From Flectonema sp. DT1601 (taxonomy: Eukaryota; Euglenozoa; Diplonemea; Diplonemida; Diplonemidae), in NCBI GenBank assembly GCA_964019425.1, contig OZ025805.1, positions 906,001-970,000 on the forward strand: 64,000 nucleotides of DNA. Reading direction: 5' to 3'. The notes under the pieces are model-generated. The model did not search any database. It had not been told where the DNA came from and saw only the letters and a list, made by a program, of their open reading frames with translations. The position numbers and the translations under genes are program-made. Shown here piece by piece: positions 33,901 to 43,187 of the stretch (positions are counted from its first letter, which is position 1; each line of letters starts with the position of its first letter).

Positions 33901-36900
33901 TCAACTCGTGCAACTTGTCAGACATCTCATTGCCCAGACCAGGATGATCGTCAATGCATCTGGATTAATAACGGATGTACTTGCAACACTGATCCAAGAA
34001 CCTGTTCCGAAATTTCAACTCGTGTAACTTGTCAGACATCTCATTGCCCAGACCAGGATGATCGTCAATGCATCTGGATTCATAACGGATGTACTTGCAA
34101 CACTGATCCAAGAACCTGTTCCGAAATTTCAACTCGTGCAACTTGTCAGACATCTCATTGCCCAGACCAGGATGATCGTCAATGCATCTGGATTAATAAC
34201 GGATGTACTTGCAACACTGATCCAAGAACTTGTTCCGAAATTTCAACTCGTGCAACTTGTCAGACATTTCATTGCCCAGACCAGGATGATCGTCAATGCA
34301 TCTGGATTAATAACGGATGTACTTGCAACACTGATCCAAGAACCTGTTCCGATATCTCAACTCAAGCTCTTTGTCAGAGCTCTAATTGCCCAGACCAGGA
34401 TGATCGTCAATGCATCTGGATTAATAACGGATGTACTTGCAACACTGATCCAAGAACCTGTTCCGAAATTTCAACTCGTGTAACTTGTCAGACATCTCAT
34501 TGCCCAGACCAGGATGATCGTCAATGCATCTGGATTCATAACGGATGTACTTGCAACACTGATCCAAGAACCTGTTCCGAAATTTCAACTCGTGCAACTT
34601 GTCAGACATCTCATTGCCCAGACCAGGATGATCGTCAATGCATCTGGATTAATAACGGATGTACTTGCAACACTGATCCAAGAACTTGTTCCGAAATTTC
34701 AACTCGTGCAACTTGTCAGACATTTCATTGCCCAGACCAGGATGATCGTCAATGCATCTGGATTAATAACGGATGTACTTGCAACACTGATCCAAGAACC
34801 TGTTCCGATATCTCAACTCAAGCTCTTTGTCAGAGCTCTAATTGCCCAGACCAGGATGATCGTCAATGCATCTGGATTAATAACGGATGTACTTGCAACA
34901 CTGATCCAAGAACCTGTTCCGATATCTCAGCTCAAGCTGTTTGTCAGAGCTCTAATTGCCCAGACCAGGATGATCGTCAATGCATCTGGATTAATAACGG
35001 ATGTACTTGCAACACTGATCCGAGAACCTGTTCCGAAATTTCGACTCGTGCAGCTTGTCAGACATCACATTGCCCAGACCAGGATGATCGTCAATGCATC
35101 TGGATTAATAACGGATGTACTTGCAACACTGATCCAAGAACCTGTTCCGAAATTTCAACTCGTGCAACTTGTCAGAAATCTCATTGCCCAGACCAGGATG
35201 ATCGTCAATGCATCTGGATTAATAACGGATGTACTTGCAACACTGATCCAAGAACCTGTTCGGAAATTTCGACTCGTGCATCTTGTCAGACATCTAATTG
35301 CCCAGACCAGGATGATCGTCAATGCATCTGGATTAATAACGGATGTACTTGCAACACTGATCCAAGAACCTGTTCCGATATCTCAACTCAAGCTGTTTGT
35401 CTGAGCTCTAATTGCCCAGACCAGGATGATCGTCAATGCATCTGGATTAATAACGGATGTACTTGCAACACTGATCCAAGAACCTGTTCCGATATCTCAA
35501 CTCAAGCTGTTTGTCAGAGCTCTAATTGCCCAGACCAGGATGATCGTCAATGCATCTGGATTAATAACGGATGTACTTGCAACACTGATCCGAGAACCTG
35601 TTCCGAAATTTCGACTCGTGCAGCTTGTCAGACATCACATTGCCCAGACCAGGATGATCGTCAATGCATCTGGATTAATAACGGATGTACTTGCAACACT
35701 GATCCAAGAACCTGTTCTGAAATTTCAACTCGTGCAACTTGTCAGACATCTCATTGCCCAGACCAAGATGATCGTCCATGCATCTGGATTAATAACGGAT
35801 GTACTTGCAACACTGCTCCAAGAACCTGTTCCGAAATTTCAACTCGTGCAACTTGTCAGACATCTCATTGCCCAGACCAGGATGATCGTCAATGCATCTG
35901 GATTAATAACGGATGTACTTGCAACACTGATCCAAGAACCTGTTCTGAAATTTCAACTCGTGCAACTTGTCAGACATCTCATTGCCCAGACCAGGATGAT
36001 CGTCAATGCATCTGGATTAATAACGGATGTACTTGCAACACTGATCCAAGAACCTGTTCTGAAATTTCAACTCGTGCAACTTGTCAGACATCTCATTGCC
36101 CAGACCAAGATGATCGTCCATGCATCTGGATTAATAACGGATGTACTTGCAACACTGCTCCAAGAACCTGTTCCGAAATTTCAACTCGTGCAACTTGTCA
36201 GACATCTCATTGCCCAGACCAGGATGATCGTCAATGCATCTGGATTAATAACGGATGTACTTGCAACACTGATCCAAGAACCTGTTCCGATATCTCAACT
36301 CAAGCTCTTTGTCAGAGCTCTAATTGCCCAGACCAGGATGATCGTCAATGCATCTGGATTAATAACGGATGTACTTGCAACACTGATCCAAGAACCTGTT
36401 CCGATATCTCAGCTCAAGCTGTTTGTCAGAGCTCTAATTGCCCAGACCAGGATGATCGTCAATGCATCTGGATTAATAACGGATGTACTTGCAACACTGA
36501 TCCGAGAACCTGTTCCGAAATTTCGACTCGTGCAGCTTGTCAGACATCACATTGCCCAGACCAGGATGATCGTCAATGCATCTGGATTAATAACGGATGT
36601 ACTTGCAACACTGATCCAAGAACCTGTTCTGAAATTTCAACTCGTGCAACTTGTCAGACATCTCATTGCCCAGACCAAGATGATCGTCAATGCATCTGGA
36701 TTAATAACGGATGTACTTGCAACACTGCTCCAAGAACCTGTTCCGAAATTTCAACTCGTGCAACTTGTCAGACATCTCATTGCCCAGACCAGGATGATCG
36801 TCAATGCATCTGGATTAATAACGGATGTACTTGCAACACTGATCCGAGAACCTGTTCCGAAATTTCGACTCGTGCAGCTTGTCAGACATCACATTGCCCA

Positions 36901-39900
36901 GACCAGGATGATCGTCAATGCATCTGGATTAATAACGGATGTACTTGCAACACTGATCCAAGAACCTGTTCCGAAATTTCAACTCGTGCAACTTGTCAGA
37001 AATCTCATTGCCCAGACCAGGATGATCGTCAATGCATCTGGATTAATAACGGATGTACTTGCAACACTGATCCGAGAACCTGTTCCGAAATTTCGACTCG
37101 TGCAGCTTGTCAGACATCACATTGCCCAGACCAGGATGATCGTCAATGCATCTGGATTAATAACGGATGTACTTGCAACACTGATCCAAGAACCTGTTCG
37201 GAAATTTCGACTCGTGCATCTTGTCAGACATCTAATTGCCCAGACCAGGATGATCGTCAATGCATCTGGATTAATAACGGATGTACTTGCAACACTGATC
37301 CAAGAACCTGTTCCGATATCTCAACTCAAGCTGTTTGTCAGAGCTCTAATTGCCCAGACCAGGATGATCGTCAATGCATCTGGATTAATAACGGATGTAC
37401 TTGCAACACTGATCCAAGAACCTGTTCCGATATCTCAACTCAAGCTGTTTGTCAGAGCTCTAATTGCCCAGACCAGGATGATCGTCAATGCATCTGGATT
37501 AATAACGGATGTACTTGCAACACTGATCCGAGAACCTGTTCCGAAATTTCGACTCGTGCAGCTTGTCAGACATCACATTGCCCAGACCAGGATGATCGTC
37601 AATGCATCTGGATTAATAACGGATGTACTTGCAACACTGATCCAAGAACCTGTTCTGAAATTTCAACTCGTGCAACTTGTCAGACATCTCATTGCCCAGA
37701 CCAAGATGATCGTCAATGCATCTGGATTAATAACGGATGTACTTGCAACACTGCACCAAGAACCTGTTCCGAAATTTCAACTCGTGCAACTTGTCAGACA
37801 TCTCATTGCCCAGACCAGGATGATCGTCAATGCATCTGGATTAATAACGGATGTACTTGCAACACTGATCCAAGAACCTGTTCCGAAATTTCAACTCGTG
37901 CAACTTGTCAGACATCTCATTGCCCAGACCAGGATGATCGTCAATGCATCTGGATTAATAACGGATGTACTTGCAACACTGATCCAAGAACCTGTTCCGA
38001 TATCTCAACTCAAGCTCTTTGTCAGAGCTCTAATTGCCCAGACCAGGATGATCGTCAATGCATCTGGATTAATAACGGATGTACTTGCAACACTGATCCA
38101 AGAACCTGTTCCGATATCTCAACTCAAGCTGTTTGTCAGAGCTCTAATTGCCCAGACCAGGATGATCGTCAATGCATCTGGATTAATAACGGATGTACTT
38201 GCAACACTGATCCGAGAACCTGTTCCGAAATTTCGACTCGTGCAGCTTGTCAGACATCACATTGCCCAGACCAGGATGATCGTCAATGCATCTGGATTAA
38301 TAACGGATGTACTTGCAACACTGATCCAAGAACCTGTTCTGAAATTTCAACTCGTGCAACTTGTCAGACATCTCATTGCCCAGACCAAGATGATCGTCAA
38401 TGCATCTGGATTAATAACGGATGTACTTGCAACACTGCACCAAGAACCTGTTCCGAAATTTCAACTCGTGCAACTTGTCAGACATCTCATTGCCCAGACC
38501 AGGATGATCGTCAATGCATCTGGATTAATAACGGATGTACTTGCAACACTGATCCGAGAACCTGTTCCGAAATTTCGACTCGTGCAGCTTGTCAGACATC
38601 ACATTGCCCAGACCAGGATGATCGTCAATGCATCTGGATTAATAACGGATGTACTTGCAACACTGATCCAAGAACCTGTTCCGAAATTTCAACTCGTGCA
38701 ACTTGTCAGAAATCTCATTGCCCAGACCAGGATGATCGTCAATGCATCTGGATTAATAACGGATGTACTTGCAACACTGATCCAAGAACCTGTTCGGAAA
38801 TTTCGACTCGTGCATCTTGTCAGACATCTAATTGCCCAGACCAGGATGATCGTCAATGCATCTGGATTAATAACGGATGTACTTGCAACACTGATCCAAG
38901 AACCTGTTCCGATATCTCAACTCAAGCTGTTTGTCAGAGCTCTAATTGCCCAGACCAGGATGATCGTCAATGCATCTGGATTAATAACGGATGTACTTGC
39001 AACACTGATCCAAGAACCTGTTCCGATATCTCAACTCAAGCTGTTTGTCTGAGCTCTAATTGCCCAGACCAGGATGATCGTCAATGCATCTGGATTAATA
39101 ACGGATGTACTTGCAACACTGATCCAAGAACCTGTTCCGATATCTCAACTCAAGCTGTTTGTCTGAGCTCTAATTGCCCAGACCAGGATGATCGTCAATG
39201 CATCTGGATTAATAACGGATGTACTTGCAACACTGATCCAAGAACCTGTTCCGATATCTCAACTCAAGCTGTTTGTCAGAGCTCTAATTGCCCAGACCAG
39301 GATGATCGTCAATGCATCTGGATTAATAACGGATGTACTTGCAACACTGATCCGAGAACCTGTTCCGAAATTTCGACTCGTGCAGCTTGTCAGACATCAC
39401 ATTGCCCAGACCAGGATGATCGTCAATGCATCTGGATTAATAACGGATGTACTTGCAACACTGATCCAAGAACCTGTTCTGAAATTTCAACTCGTGCAAC
39501 TTGTCAGACATCTCATTGCCCAGACCAAGATGATCGTCAATGCATCTGGATTAATAACGGATGTACTTGCAACACTGCTCCAAGAACCTGTTCCGAAATT
39601 TCAACTCGTGCAACTTGTCAGACATCTCATTGCCCAGACCAGGATGATCGTCAATGCATCTGGATTAATAACGGATGTACTTGCAACACTGATCCGAGAA
39701 CCTGTTCCGAAATTTCAACTCGTGCAACTTGTCAGACATCTCATTGCCCAGACCAGGATGATCGTCAATGCATCTGGATTAATAACGGATGTACTTGCAA
39801 CACTGATCCAAGAACCTGTTCCGAAATTTCAACTCGTGCAACTTGTCAGACATCTCATTGCCCAGACCAGGATGATCGTCAATGCATCTGGATTAATAAC

Positions 39901-41064
39901 GGATGTACTTGCAACACTGATCCAAGAACCTGTTCCGATATCTCAACTCAAGCTCTTTGTCAGAGCTCTAATTGCCCAGACCAGGATGATCGTCAATGCA
40001 TCTGGATTAATAACGGATGTACTTGCAACACTGATCCAAGAACCTGTTCCGATATCTCAGCTCAAGCTGTTTGTCAGAGCTCTAATTGCCCAGACCAGGA
40101 TGATCGTCAATGCATCTGGATTAATAACGGATGTACTTGCAACACTGATCCGAGAACCTGTTCCGAAATTTCGACTCGTGCAGCTTGTCAGACATCACAT
40201 TGCCCAGACCAGGATGATCGTCAATGCATCTGGATTAATAACGGATGTACTTGCAACACTGATCCAAGAACCTGTTCTGAAATTTCAACTCGTGCAACTT
40301 GTCAGACATCTCATTGCCCAGACCAAGATGATCGTCAATGCATCTGGATTAATAACGGATGTACTTGCAACACTGCTCCAAGAACCTGTTCCGAAATTTC
40401 AACTCGTGCAACTTGTCAGACATCTCATTGCCCAGACCAGGATGATCGTCAATGCATCTGGATTAATAACGGATGTACTTGCAACACTGATCCGAGAACC
40501 TGTTCCGAAATTTCGACTCGTGCAGCTTGTCAGACATCACATTGCCCAGACCAGGATGATCGTCAATGCATCTGGATTAATAACGGATGTACTTGCAACA
40601 CTGATCCAAGAACCTGTTCCGAAATTTCAACTCGTGCAACTTGTCAGAAATCTCATTGCCCAGACCAGGATGATCGTCAATGCATCTGGATTAATAACGG
40701 ATGTACTTGCAACACTGATCCAAGAACCTGTTCGGAAATTTCGACTCGTGCATCTTGTCAGACATCTAATTGCCCAGACCAGGATGATCGTCAATGCATC
40801 TGGATTAATAACGGATGTACTTGCAACACTGATCCAAGAACCTGTTCCGATATCTCAACTCAAGCTGTTTGTCTGAGCTCTAATTGCCCAGACCAGGATG
40901 ATCGTCAATGCATCTGGATTAATAACGGATGTACTTGCAACACTGATCCAAGAACCTGTTCCGATATCTCAACTCAAGCTGTTTGTCAGAGCTCTAATTG
41001 CCCAGACCAGGATGATCGTCAGTGTGTCTGGAGTGAAGTTGGGTGTACTTGCCGATTGATTTAG
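30988..41064 (+). CDS. Giant secreted six-cysteine repeat protein, array gene 7 (3358 aa, largest copy)
   Basis: Signal peptide (MIYSIAVILTFALSQ), two divergent units, 85 canonical units and a cap give 88 six-Cys units, roughly 528 cysteines. No K-type linker is present: all units have CNT. The linker aspartate is often alanine (CNTAPRTC), and in the 5' half the A and D forms tend to alternate. SEISTRA...CQTSHC and SDISTQA...CQSSNC units are mixed in ordered blocks. Higher-order repeats are visible: a 4-unit (456-bp) block with a WIHNGC marker occurs three times (about 33560-34930), and 13- to 17-unit blocks recur across 34.3-41.0 kb. Despite about 10 kb of repeats the frame is intact, which suggests selection for the full-length product. 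Confidence 0.9.
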   Translation: MIYSIAVILTFALSQRPCDSYGNLRSCRRAVCPDLRTQQCTWIRTTRECKCVKPSCDDFSTPTTCHTSNCPDQDDRQCIWINNGCTCNTDPRTCSEISTQASCQSSNCPDQDDRQCIWINNGCTCNTAPRTCSEISTRATCQTSHCPDQDDRQCIWINNGCTCNTAPRTCSEISTRATCQTSHCPDQDDRQCIWINNGCTCNTDPRTCSEISTRAACQTSHCPDQDDRQCIWINNGCTCNTDPRTCSEISTRATCQTSHCPDQDDRQCIWINNGCTCNTDPRTCSEILTRATCQTSHCPDQDDRQCIWINNGCTCNTAPRTCSEISTRATCQTSHCPDQDDRQCIWINNGCTCNTDPRTCSEISTRATCQTSHCPDQDDRQCIWINNGCTCNTDPRTCSEISTRATCQTSHCPDQDDRQCIWINNGCTCNTAPRTCSEISTRATCQTSHCPDQDDRQCIWINNGCTCNTDPRTCSEISTRATCQTSHCPDQDDRQCIWINNGCTCNTAPRTCSEISTRATCQTSHCPDQDDRQCIWINNGCTCNTDPRTCSEISTRATCQTSHCPDQDDRQCIWINNGCTCNTAPRTCSEISTRATCQTSHCPDQDDRQCIWINNGCTCNTDPRTCSEISTRATCQTSHCPDQDDRQCIWINNGCTCNTAPRTCSEISTRATCQTSHCPDQDDRQCIWINNGCTCNTAPRTCSEISTRATCQTSHCPDQDDRQCIWINNGCTCNTDPRTCSEISTRATCQTSHCPDQDDRQCIWINNGCTCNTAPRTCSEISTRATCQTSHCPDQDDRQCIWINNGCTCNTDPRTCSEISTRATCQTSHCPDQDDRQCIWINNGCTCNTDPRTCSEISTRVTCQTSHCPDQDDRQCIWIHNGCTCNTDPRTCSEISTRATCQTSHCPDQDDRQCIWINNGCTCNTDPRTCSEISTRATCQTSHCPDQDDRQCIWINNGCTCNTDPRTCSEISTRATCQTSHCPDQDDRQCIWINNGCTCNTDPRTCSEISTRVTCQTSHCPDQDDRQCIWIHNGCTCNTDPRTCSEISTRATCQTSHCPDQDDRQCIWINNGCTCNTDPRTCSEISTRATCQTFHCPDQDDRQCIWINNGCTCNTDPRTCSDISTQALCQSSNCPDQDDRQCIWINNGCTCNTDPRTCSEISTRVTCQTSHCPDQDDRQCIWIHNGCTCNTDPRTCSEISTRATCQTSHCPDQDDRQCIWINNGCTCNTDPRTCSEISTRATCQTFHCPDQDDRQCIWINNGCTCNTDPRTCSDISTQALCQSSNCPDQDDRQCIWINNGCTCNTDPRTCSDISAQAVCQSSNCPDQDDRQCIWINNGCTCNTDPRTCSEISTRAACQTSHCPDQDDRQCIWINNGCTCNTDPRTCSEISTRATCQKSHCPDQDDRQCIWINNGCTCNTDPRTCSEISTRASCQTSNCPDQDDRQCIWINNGCTCNTDPRTCSDISTQAVCLSSNCPDQDDRQCIWINNGCTCNTDPRTCSDISTQAVCQSSNCPDQDDRQCIWINNGCTCNTDPRTCSEISTRAACQTSHCPDQDDRQCIWINNGCTCNTDPRTCSEISTRATCQTSHCPDQDDRPCIWINNGCTCNTAPRTCSEISTRATCQTSHCPDQDDRQCIWINNGCTCNTDPRTCSEISTRATCQTSHCPDQDDRQCIWINNGCTCNTDPRTCSEISTRATCQTSHCPDQDDRPCIWINNGCTCNTAPRTCSEISTRATCQTSHCPDQDDRQCIWINNGCTCNTDPRTCSDISTQALCQSSNCPDQDDRQCIWINNGCTCNTDPRTCSDISAQAVCQSSNCPDQDDRQCIWINNGCTCNTDPRTCSEISTRAACQTSHCPDQDDRQCIWINNGCTCNTDPRTCSEISTRATCQTSHCPDQDDRQCIWINNGCTCNTAPRTCSEISTRATCQTSHCPDQDDRQCIWINNGCTCNTDPRTCSEISTRAACQTSHCPDQDDRQCIWINNGCTCNTDPRTCSEISTRATCQKSHCPDQDDRQCIWINNGCTCNTDPRTCSEISTRAACQTSHCPDQDDRQCIWINNGCTCNTDPRTCSEISTRASCQTSNCPDQDDRQCIWINNGCTCNTDPRTCSDISTQAVCQSSNCPDQDDRQCIWINNGCTCNTDPRTCSDISTQAVCQSSNCPDQDDRQCIWINNGCTCNTDPRTCSEISTRAACQTSHCPDQDDRQCIWINNGCTCNTDPRTCSEISTRATCQTSHCPDQDDRQCIWINNGCTCNTAPRTCSEISTRATCQTSHCPDQDDRQCIWINNGCTCNTDPRTCSEISTRATCQTSHCPDQDDRQCIWINNGCTCNTDPRTCSDISTQALCQSSNCPDQDDRQCIWINNGCTCNTDPRTCSDISTQAVCQSSNCPDQDDRQCIWINNGCTCNTDPRTCSEISTRAACQTSHCPDQDDRQCIWINNGCTCNTDPRTCSEISTRATCQTSHCPDQDDRQCIWINNGCTCNTAPRTCSEISTRATCQTSHCPDQDDRQCIWINNGCTCNTDPRTCSEISTRAACQTSHCPDQDDRQCIWINNGCTCNTDPRTCSEISTRATCQKSHCPDQDDRQCIWINNGCTCNTDPRTCSEISTRASCQTSNCPDQDDRQCIWINNGCTCNTDPRTCSDISTQAVCQSSNCPDQDDRQCIWINNGCTCNTDPRTCSDISTQAVCLSSNCPDQDDRQCIWINNGCTCNTDPRTCSDISTQAVCLSSNCPDQDDRQCIWINNGCTCNTDPRTCSDISTQAVCQSSNCPDQDDRQCIWINNGCTCNTDPRTCSEISTRAACQTSHCPDQDDRQCIWINNGCTCNTDPRTCSEISTRATCQTSHCPDQDDRQCIWINNGCTCNTAPRTCSEISTRATCQTSHCPDQDDRQCIWINNGCTCNTDPRTCSEISTRATCQTSHCPDQDDRQCIWINNGCTCNTDPRTCSEISTRATCQTSHCPDQDDRQCIWINNGCTCNTDPRTCSDISTQALCQSSNCPDQDDRQCIWINNGCTCNTDPRTCSDISAQAVCQSSNCPDQDDRQCIWINNGCTCNTDPRTCSEISTRAACQTSHCPDQDDRQCIWINNGCTCNTDPRTCSEISTRATCQTSHCPDQDDRQCIWINNGCTCNTAPRTCSEISTRATCQTSHCPDQDDRQCIWINNGCTCNTDPRTCSEISTRAACQTSHCPDQDDRQCIWINNGCTCNTDPRTCSEISTRATCQKSHCPDQDDRQCIWINNGCTCNTDPRTCSEISTRASCQTSNCPDQDDRQCIWINNGCTCNTDPRTCSDISTQAVCLSSNCPDQDDRQCIWINNGCTCNTDPRTCSDISTQAVCQSSNCPDQDDRQCVWSEVGCTCRLI
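33560..34930 (+). repeat. Three copies of a 456-bp (4-unit) higher-order repeat
   Basis: Units with STRVTC and WIHNGC recur at about 33569, 34025 and 34481, exactly 456 bases apart. The last two copies also share a QTFHC unit and an STQALC unit. Confidence 0.85.
34300..41000 (+). repeat. Long-period higher-order repeats in array gene 7 (13-17 units)
   Basis: An ordered series (QAL, SAQAV or QAV, RAA, RAT, an APRT unit, RAA, RAT with QKSHC, RAS with QTSNC, QAV with or without CLSSNC) recurs about four times. The SAQAV marker lies at 34921, 36403 and 40051, spaced by 13 and 32 units of 114 bp. QKSHC units lie near 35173, 36990, 38707 and 40645. Confidence 0.8.
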
Positions 41065-41841
41065 TCAGCGGTATATTGTTCGTCGTTTTAACAAATTATG
41101 ATTAAAAAAAAAACTCTGGATGATTGTAAAGTAGATGAAGATGTTTCTCTTTGTAAGCTTCAATGAGTGTTTCATATAGTTATGCGAAGCTGTTCATGCT
41201 ATATTTCTGTTGTCTTTATTCTCAAGATATTTTTATTCGCTCAAATGATTTAAGTAGTGATGAATGCACTCTGTAAGGCTTGTGTTCATGGCTATTCGTT
41301 TTGCTCTCTCACACGATAGTGTCTTTTTGTTTTGCATTAAGACTCATCATGTTTTTACTAACAATATAAGAACTGATTTTTTCATAGTTCGCTTTTCCTG
41401 CCATATCAGATTTTTTTAGTCGGCGTCTAACAATTGCCTTTTTCAAGTGAAATGCTGCAGTGAGCATTGTTATTGTTTGAGCATCGGTAGCAATGGAGTG
41501 AAGTTAATTCATCCGAAGCTACTGAGTTACCTGCTTATACTTCTCATGTTATACTGCAATGTTGGATACATTCTGACGCATTTCTTCCTCGAGATTGTCG
41601 TTGAACGCTGCTGTCTTTTTTCTAGTTTCCTCTCTCTGTTTAGACTGTTATATGTCTATGATAGAATTGTTTTAGGTGGAGAGAATTTTGTCGCTGTGTC
41701 TCTCTTGTAGCCAAGCTTGCTACGTTGATTTTGATGGATTTGAAACTGGGGTTTGTGAAATCTCGATTCCATTATGAGCAGTAAATTTTTATTGTAATTT
41801 AATCATTGTAATTCATTATAACTAAAAGATTCATATAAAAT
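41065..41841 (+). repeat. Right-most array spacer leading into the gene at 41842 (777 bp)
   Basis: Homologous to the internal spacers up to and into the start codon of the next gene. In the internal spacers the same stretch reads into a short dead frame and then into the 5' flank of the next repeat gene. Here it continues as a real gene. A candidate acceptor AG lies at 41828-41829, 12 bases before the ATG. Confidence 0.85.
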
Positions 41842-42738
41842 ATGTCGCGTGGTATTTCTCCTAATCGACTTCATAAGCGAATCCCTATTGAGTATGTGTC
41901 TCCTCATCACGTGCGAGCTGTTGATTCGATGATGAGAATACGACACTTAGAAAACTCAATTGAAGGAATTTTTATTGAAGAAACATATCAAAGAGTTCCG
42001 CTGTCGCCGTCGACACCCAACGGATACGTATCTCAATATGTGAGATCACCCGGTGGAATTAATAGAATATCACAAAGTATAGACAGTCCTGTGTATGACT
42101 TTCAAAGTCAAGATCACAGTCCTGTTAGGTCACCTTATGGATCTCCAAAAATGCAAACACCCGGTAGCCCTGTTGGTGGGAGTGTTGACGGAAATATCAT
42201 TCCAAGAAAATTCGAAGCCATGGTCGGAGAATGGAAAGCCAGGGCAAGTGAATTGAATTCGAACATTCAAAGACATAAACATGAAATTGTTAAAAGTAGA
42301 CCTTTACCAGGACGAATTGGGAGTAGTTCTGTAGAAGCAGTTGATGCACCACCTTCTGTTGCAGTATCGGTACCTCCATCTGTTCATACTGATGATATAG
42401 AAGGGATGGTTGGAATGGATCATTTGCAAAAACAAATTATATCGCTAATCGATTCAAATCGTCCAGAGAATCCAATTAGATTTGACTACCTCTGCAGTCA
42501 TACCGCTACTGTTGCAGCAACAGCACTGAATTCAGGTGGTAGTACACCTACCGTTGAAGGTCTGGTTACTTTTGTTCATAAAGGATCGGTTGAATCACTT
42601 TCAAGTCAACTTCCTCCACAACTTCTCCAGTCATCAGTTACTCACGTCGGGGCTGCACATTATAATCAGGGGATCATAATTTGTTATACTCATACTGGCA
42701 TTCCCTCTAATGAGAATAATGTAGATCCGGACAAGTAG
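41842..42738 (+). CDS. Unrecognised 298-aa protein bordering the repeat array
   Basis: I do not recognise this protein. The N-terminal half is basic and rich in Ser/Pro, with several SP motifs (SPNR, SPST, SPVR, SPYGSP, TPGSP) that look like a disordered, phosphorylation-prone region. Residues about 120-155 (KFEAMVGEWKARASEL...) may form a helix, and residues about 190-215 a second one. The last 90 residues (FDYLCSH ... VTFVHKGSVESL ... QGIIICYTH) look like a small folded domain. No signal peptide or membrane segment is seen. Its first dozen codons (MSRGISPNR) are the source of the decayed copies in the upstream spacers, so it was probably next to the original single repeat gene. Confidence 0.75.
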   Translation: MSRGISPNRLHKRIPIEYVSPHHVRAVDSMMRIRHLENSIEGIFIEETYQRVPLSPSTPNGYVSQYVRSPGGINRISQSIDSPVYDFQSQDHSPVRSPYGSPKMQTPGSPVGGSVDGNIIPRKFEAMVGEWKARASELNSNIQRHKHEIVKSRPLPGRIGSSSVEAVDAPPSVAVSVPPSVHTDDIEGMVGMDHLQKQIISLIDSNRPENPIRFDYLCSHTATVAATALNSGGSTPTVEGLVTFVHKGSVESLSSQLPPQLLQSSVTHVGAAHYNQGIIICYTHTGIPSNENNVDPDK

Positions 42739-42935
42739 TTATCATGTCCTGTTGATAGTTGTTACCTTTTACAAGGGAATGAATTGAGGGCGGGTTATTA
42801 CACTCCTCAAGCATGTTTTTTTTTTTCTTCTTTTTCAAATAATTATATTGTTAAGGTTTAGTTATAATAATAGCATCGTTTTCCTGAACTGACGACTTCT
42901 TCGGATGATTATTCTGACGTTACTTTTGTTATGCA

Positions 42936-43187
42936 ACGAGGGTATTCTACGTTCATCCCAATTTTTTTCTTTCTTTTTTTTTTTTTTTTTTTGAGGGAGG
43001 TGAGAGGCAAGTATGCCTCTCACCTCCCTCCTTTCTTTTGCTAATTCCCATATTTACAGCAACAGTACTTTCCGAATATGATGTATTTGAAAAAAAAAAA
43101 AAAAAAACGTGTTATATTTATTTATTTGTTTTTGTTATATATTTTTTTTCTTGCATCCCCTTGACGAGGGTATTCTACGTTCATCCC
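42936..43187. repeat. 24-bp direct repeat, copies at 42936-42959 and 43164-43187
   Basis: The segment beginning ACGAGGGTATTC and ending GTTCATCCC occurs twice, 228 bases apart, each time followed by a T-rich run. It flanks the hairpin and poly-A segment. The cause is unknown: a local duplication or the ends of a decayed insertion. Confidence 0.8.
42993..43030. repeat. Perfect 17-bp inverted repeat with 4-base loop
   Basis: GAGGGAGGTGAGAGGCA pairs perfectly with the complementary 17 bases after an AGTA loop. It sits directly after a run of about 20 T. In RNA either strand would form a very stable hairpin. Confidence 0.9.

Noticed and set aside
762-41064. CRISPR-like or satellite interpretation of the 114-bp arrays
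   Set aside because: There are no unique spacers between identical repeats; each unit is coding, in frame, with a signal peptide before and a cap after.
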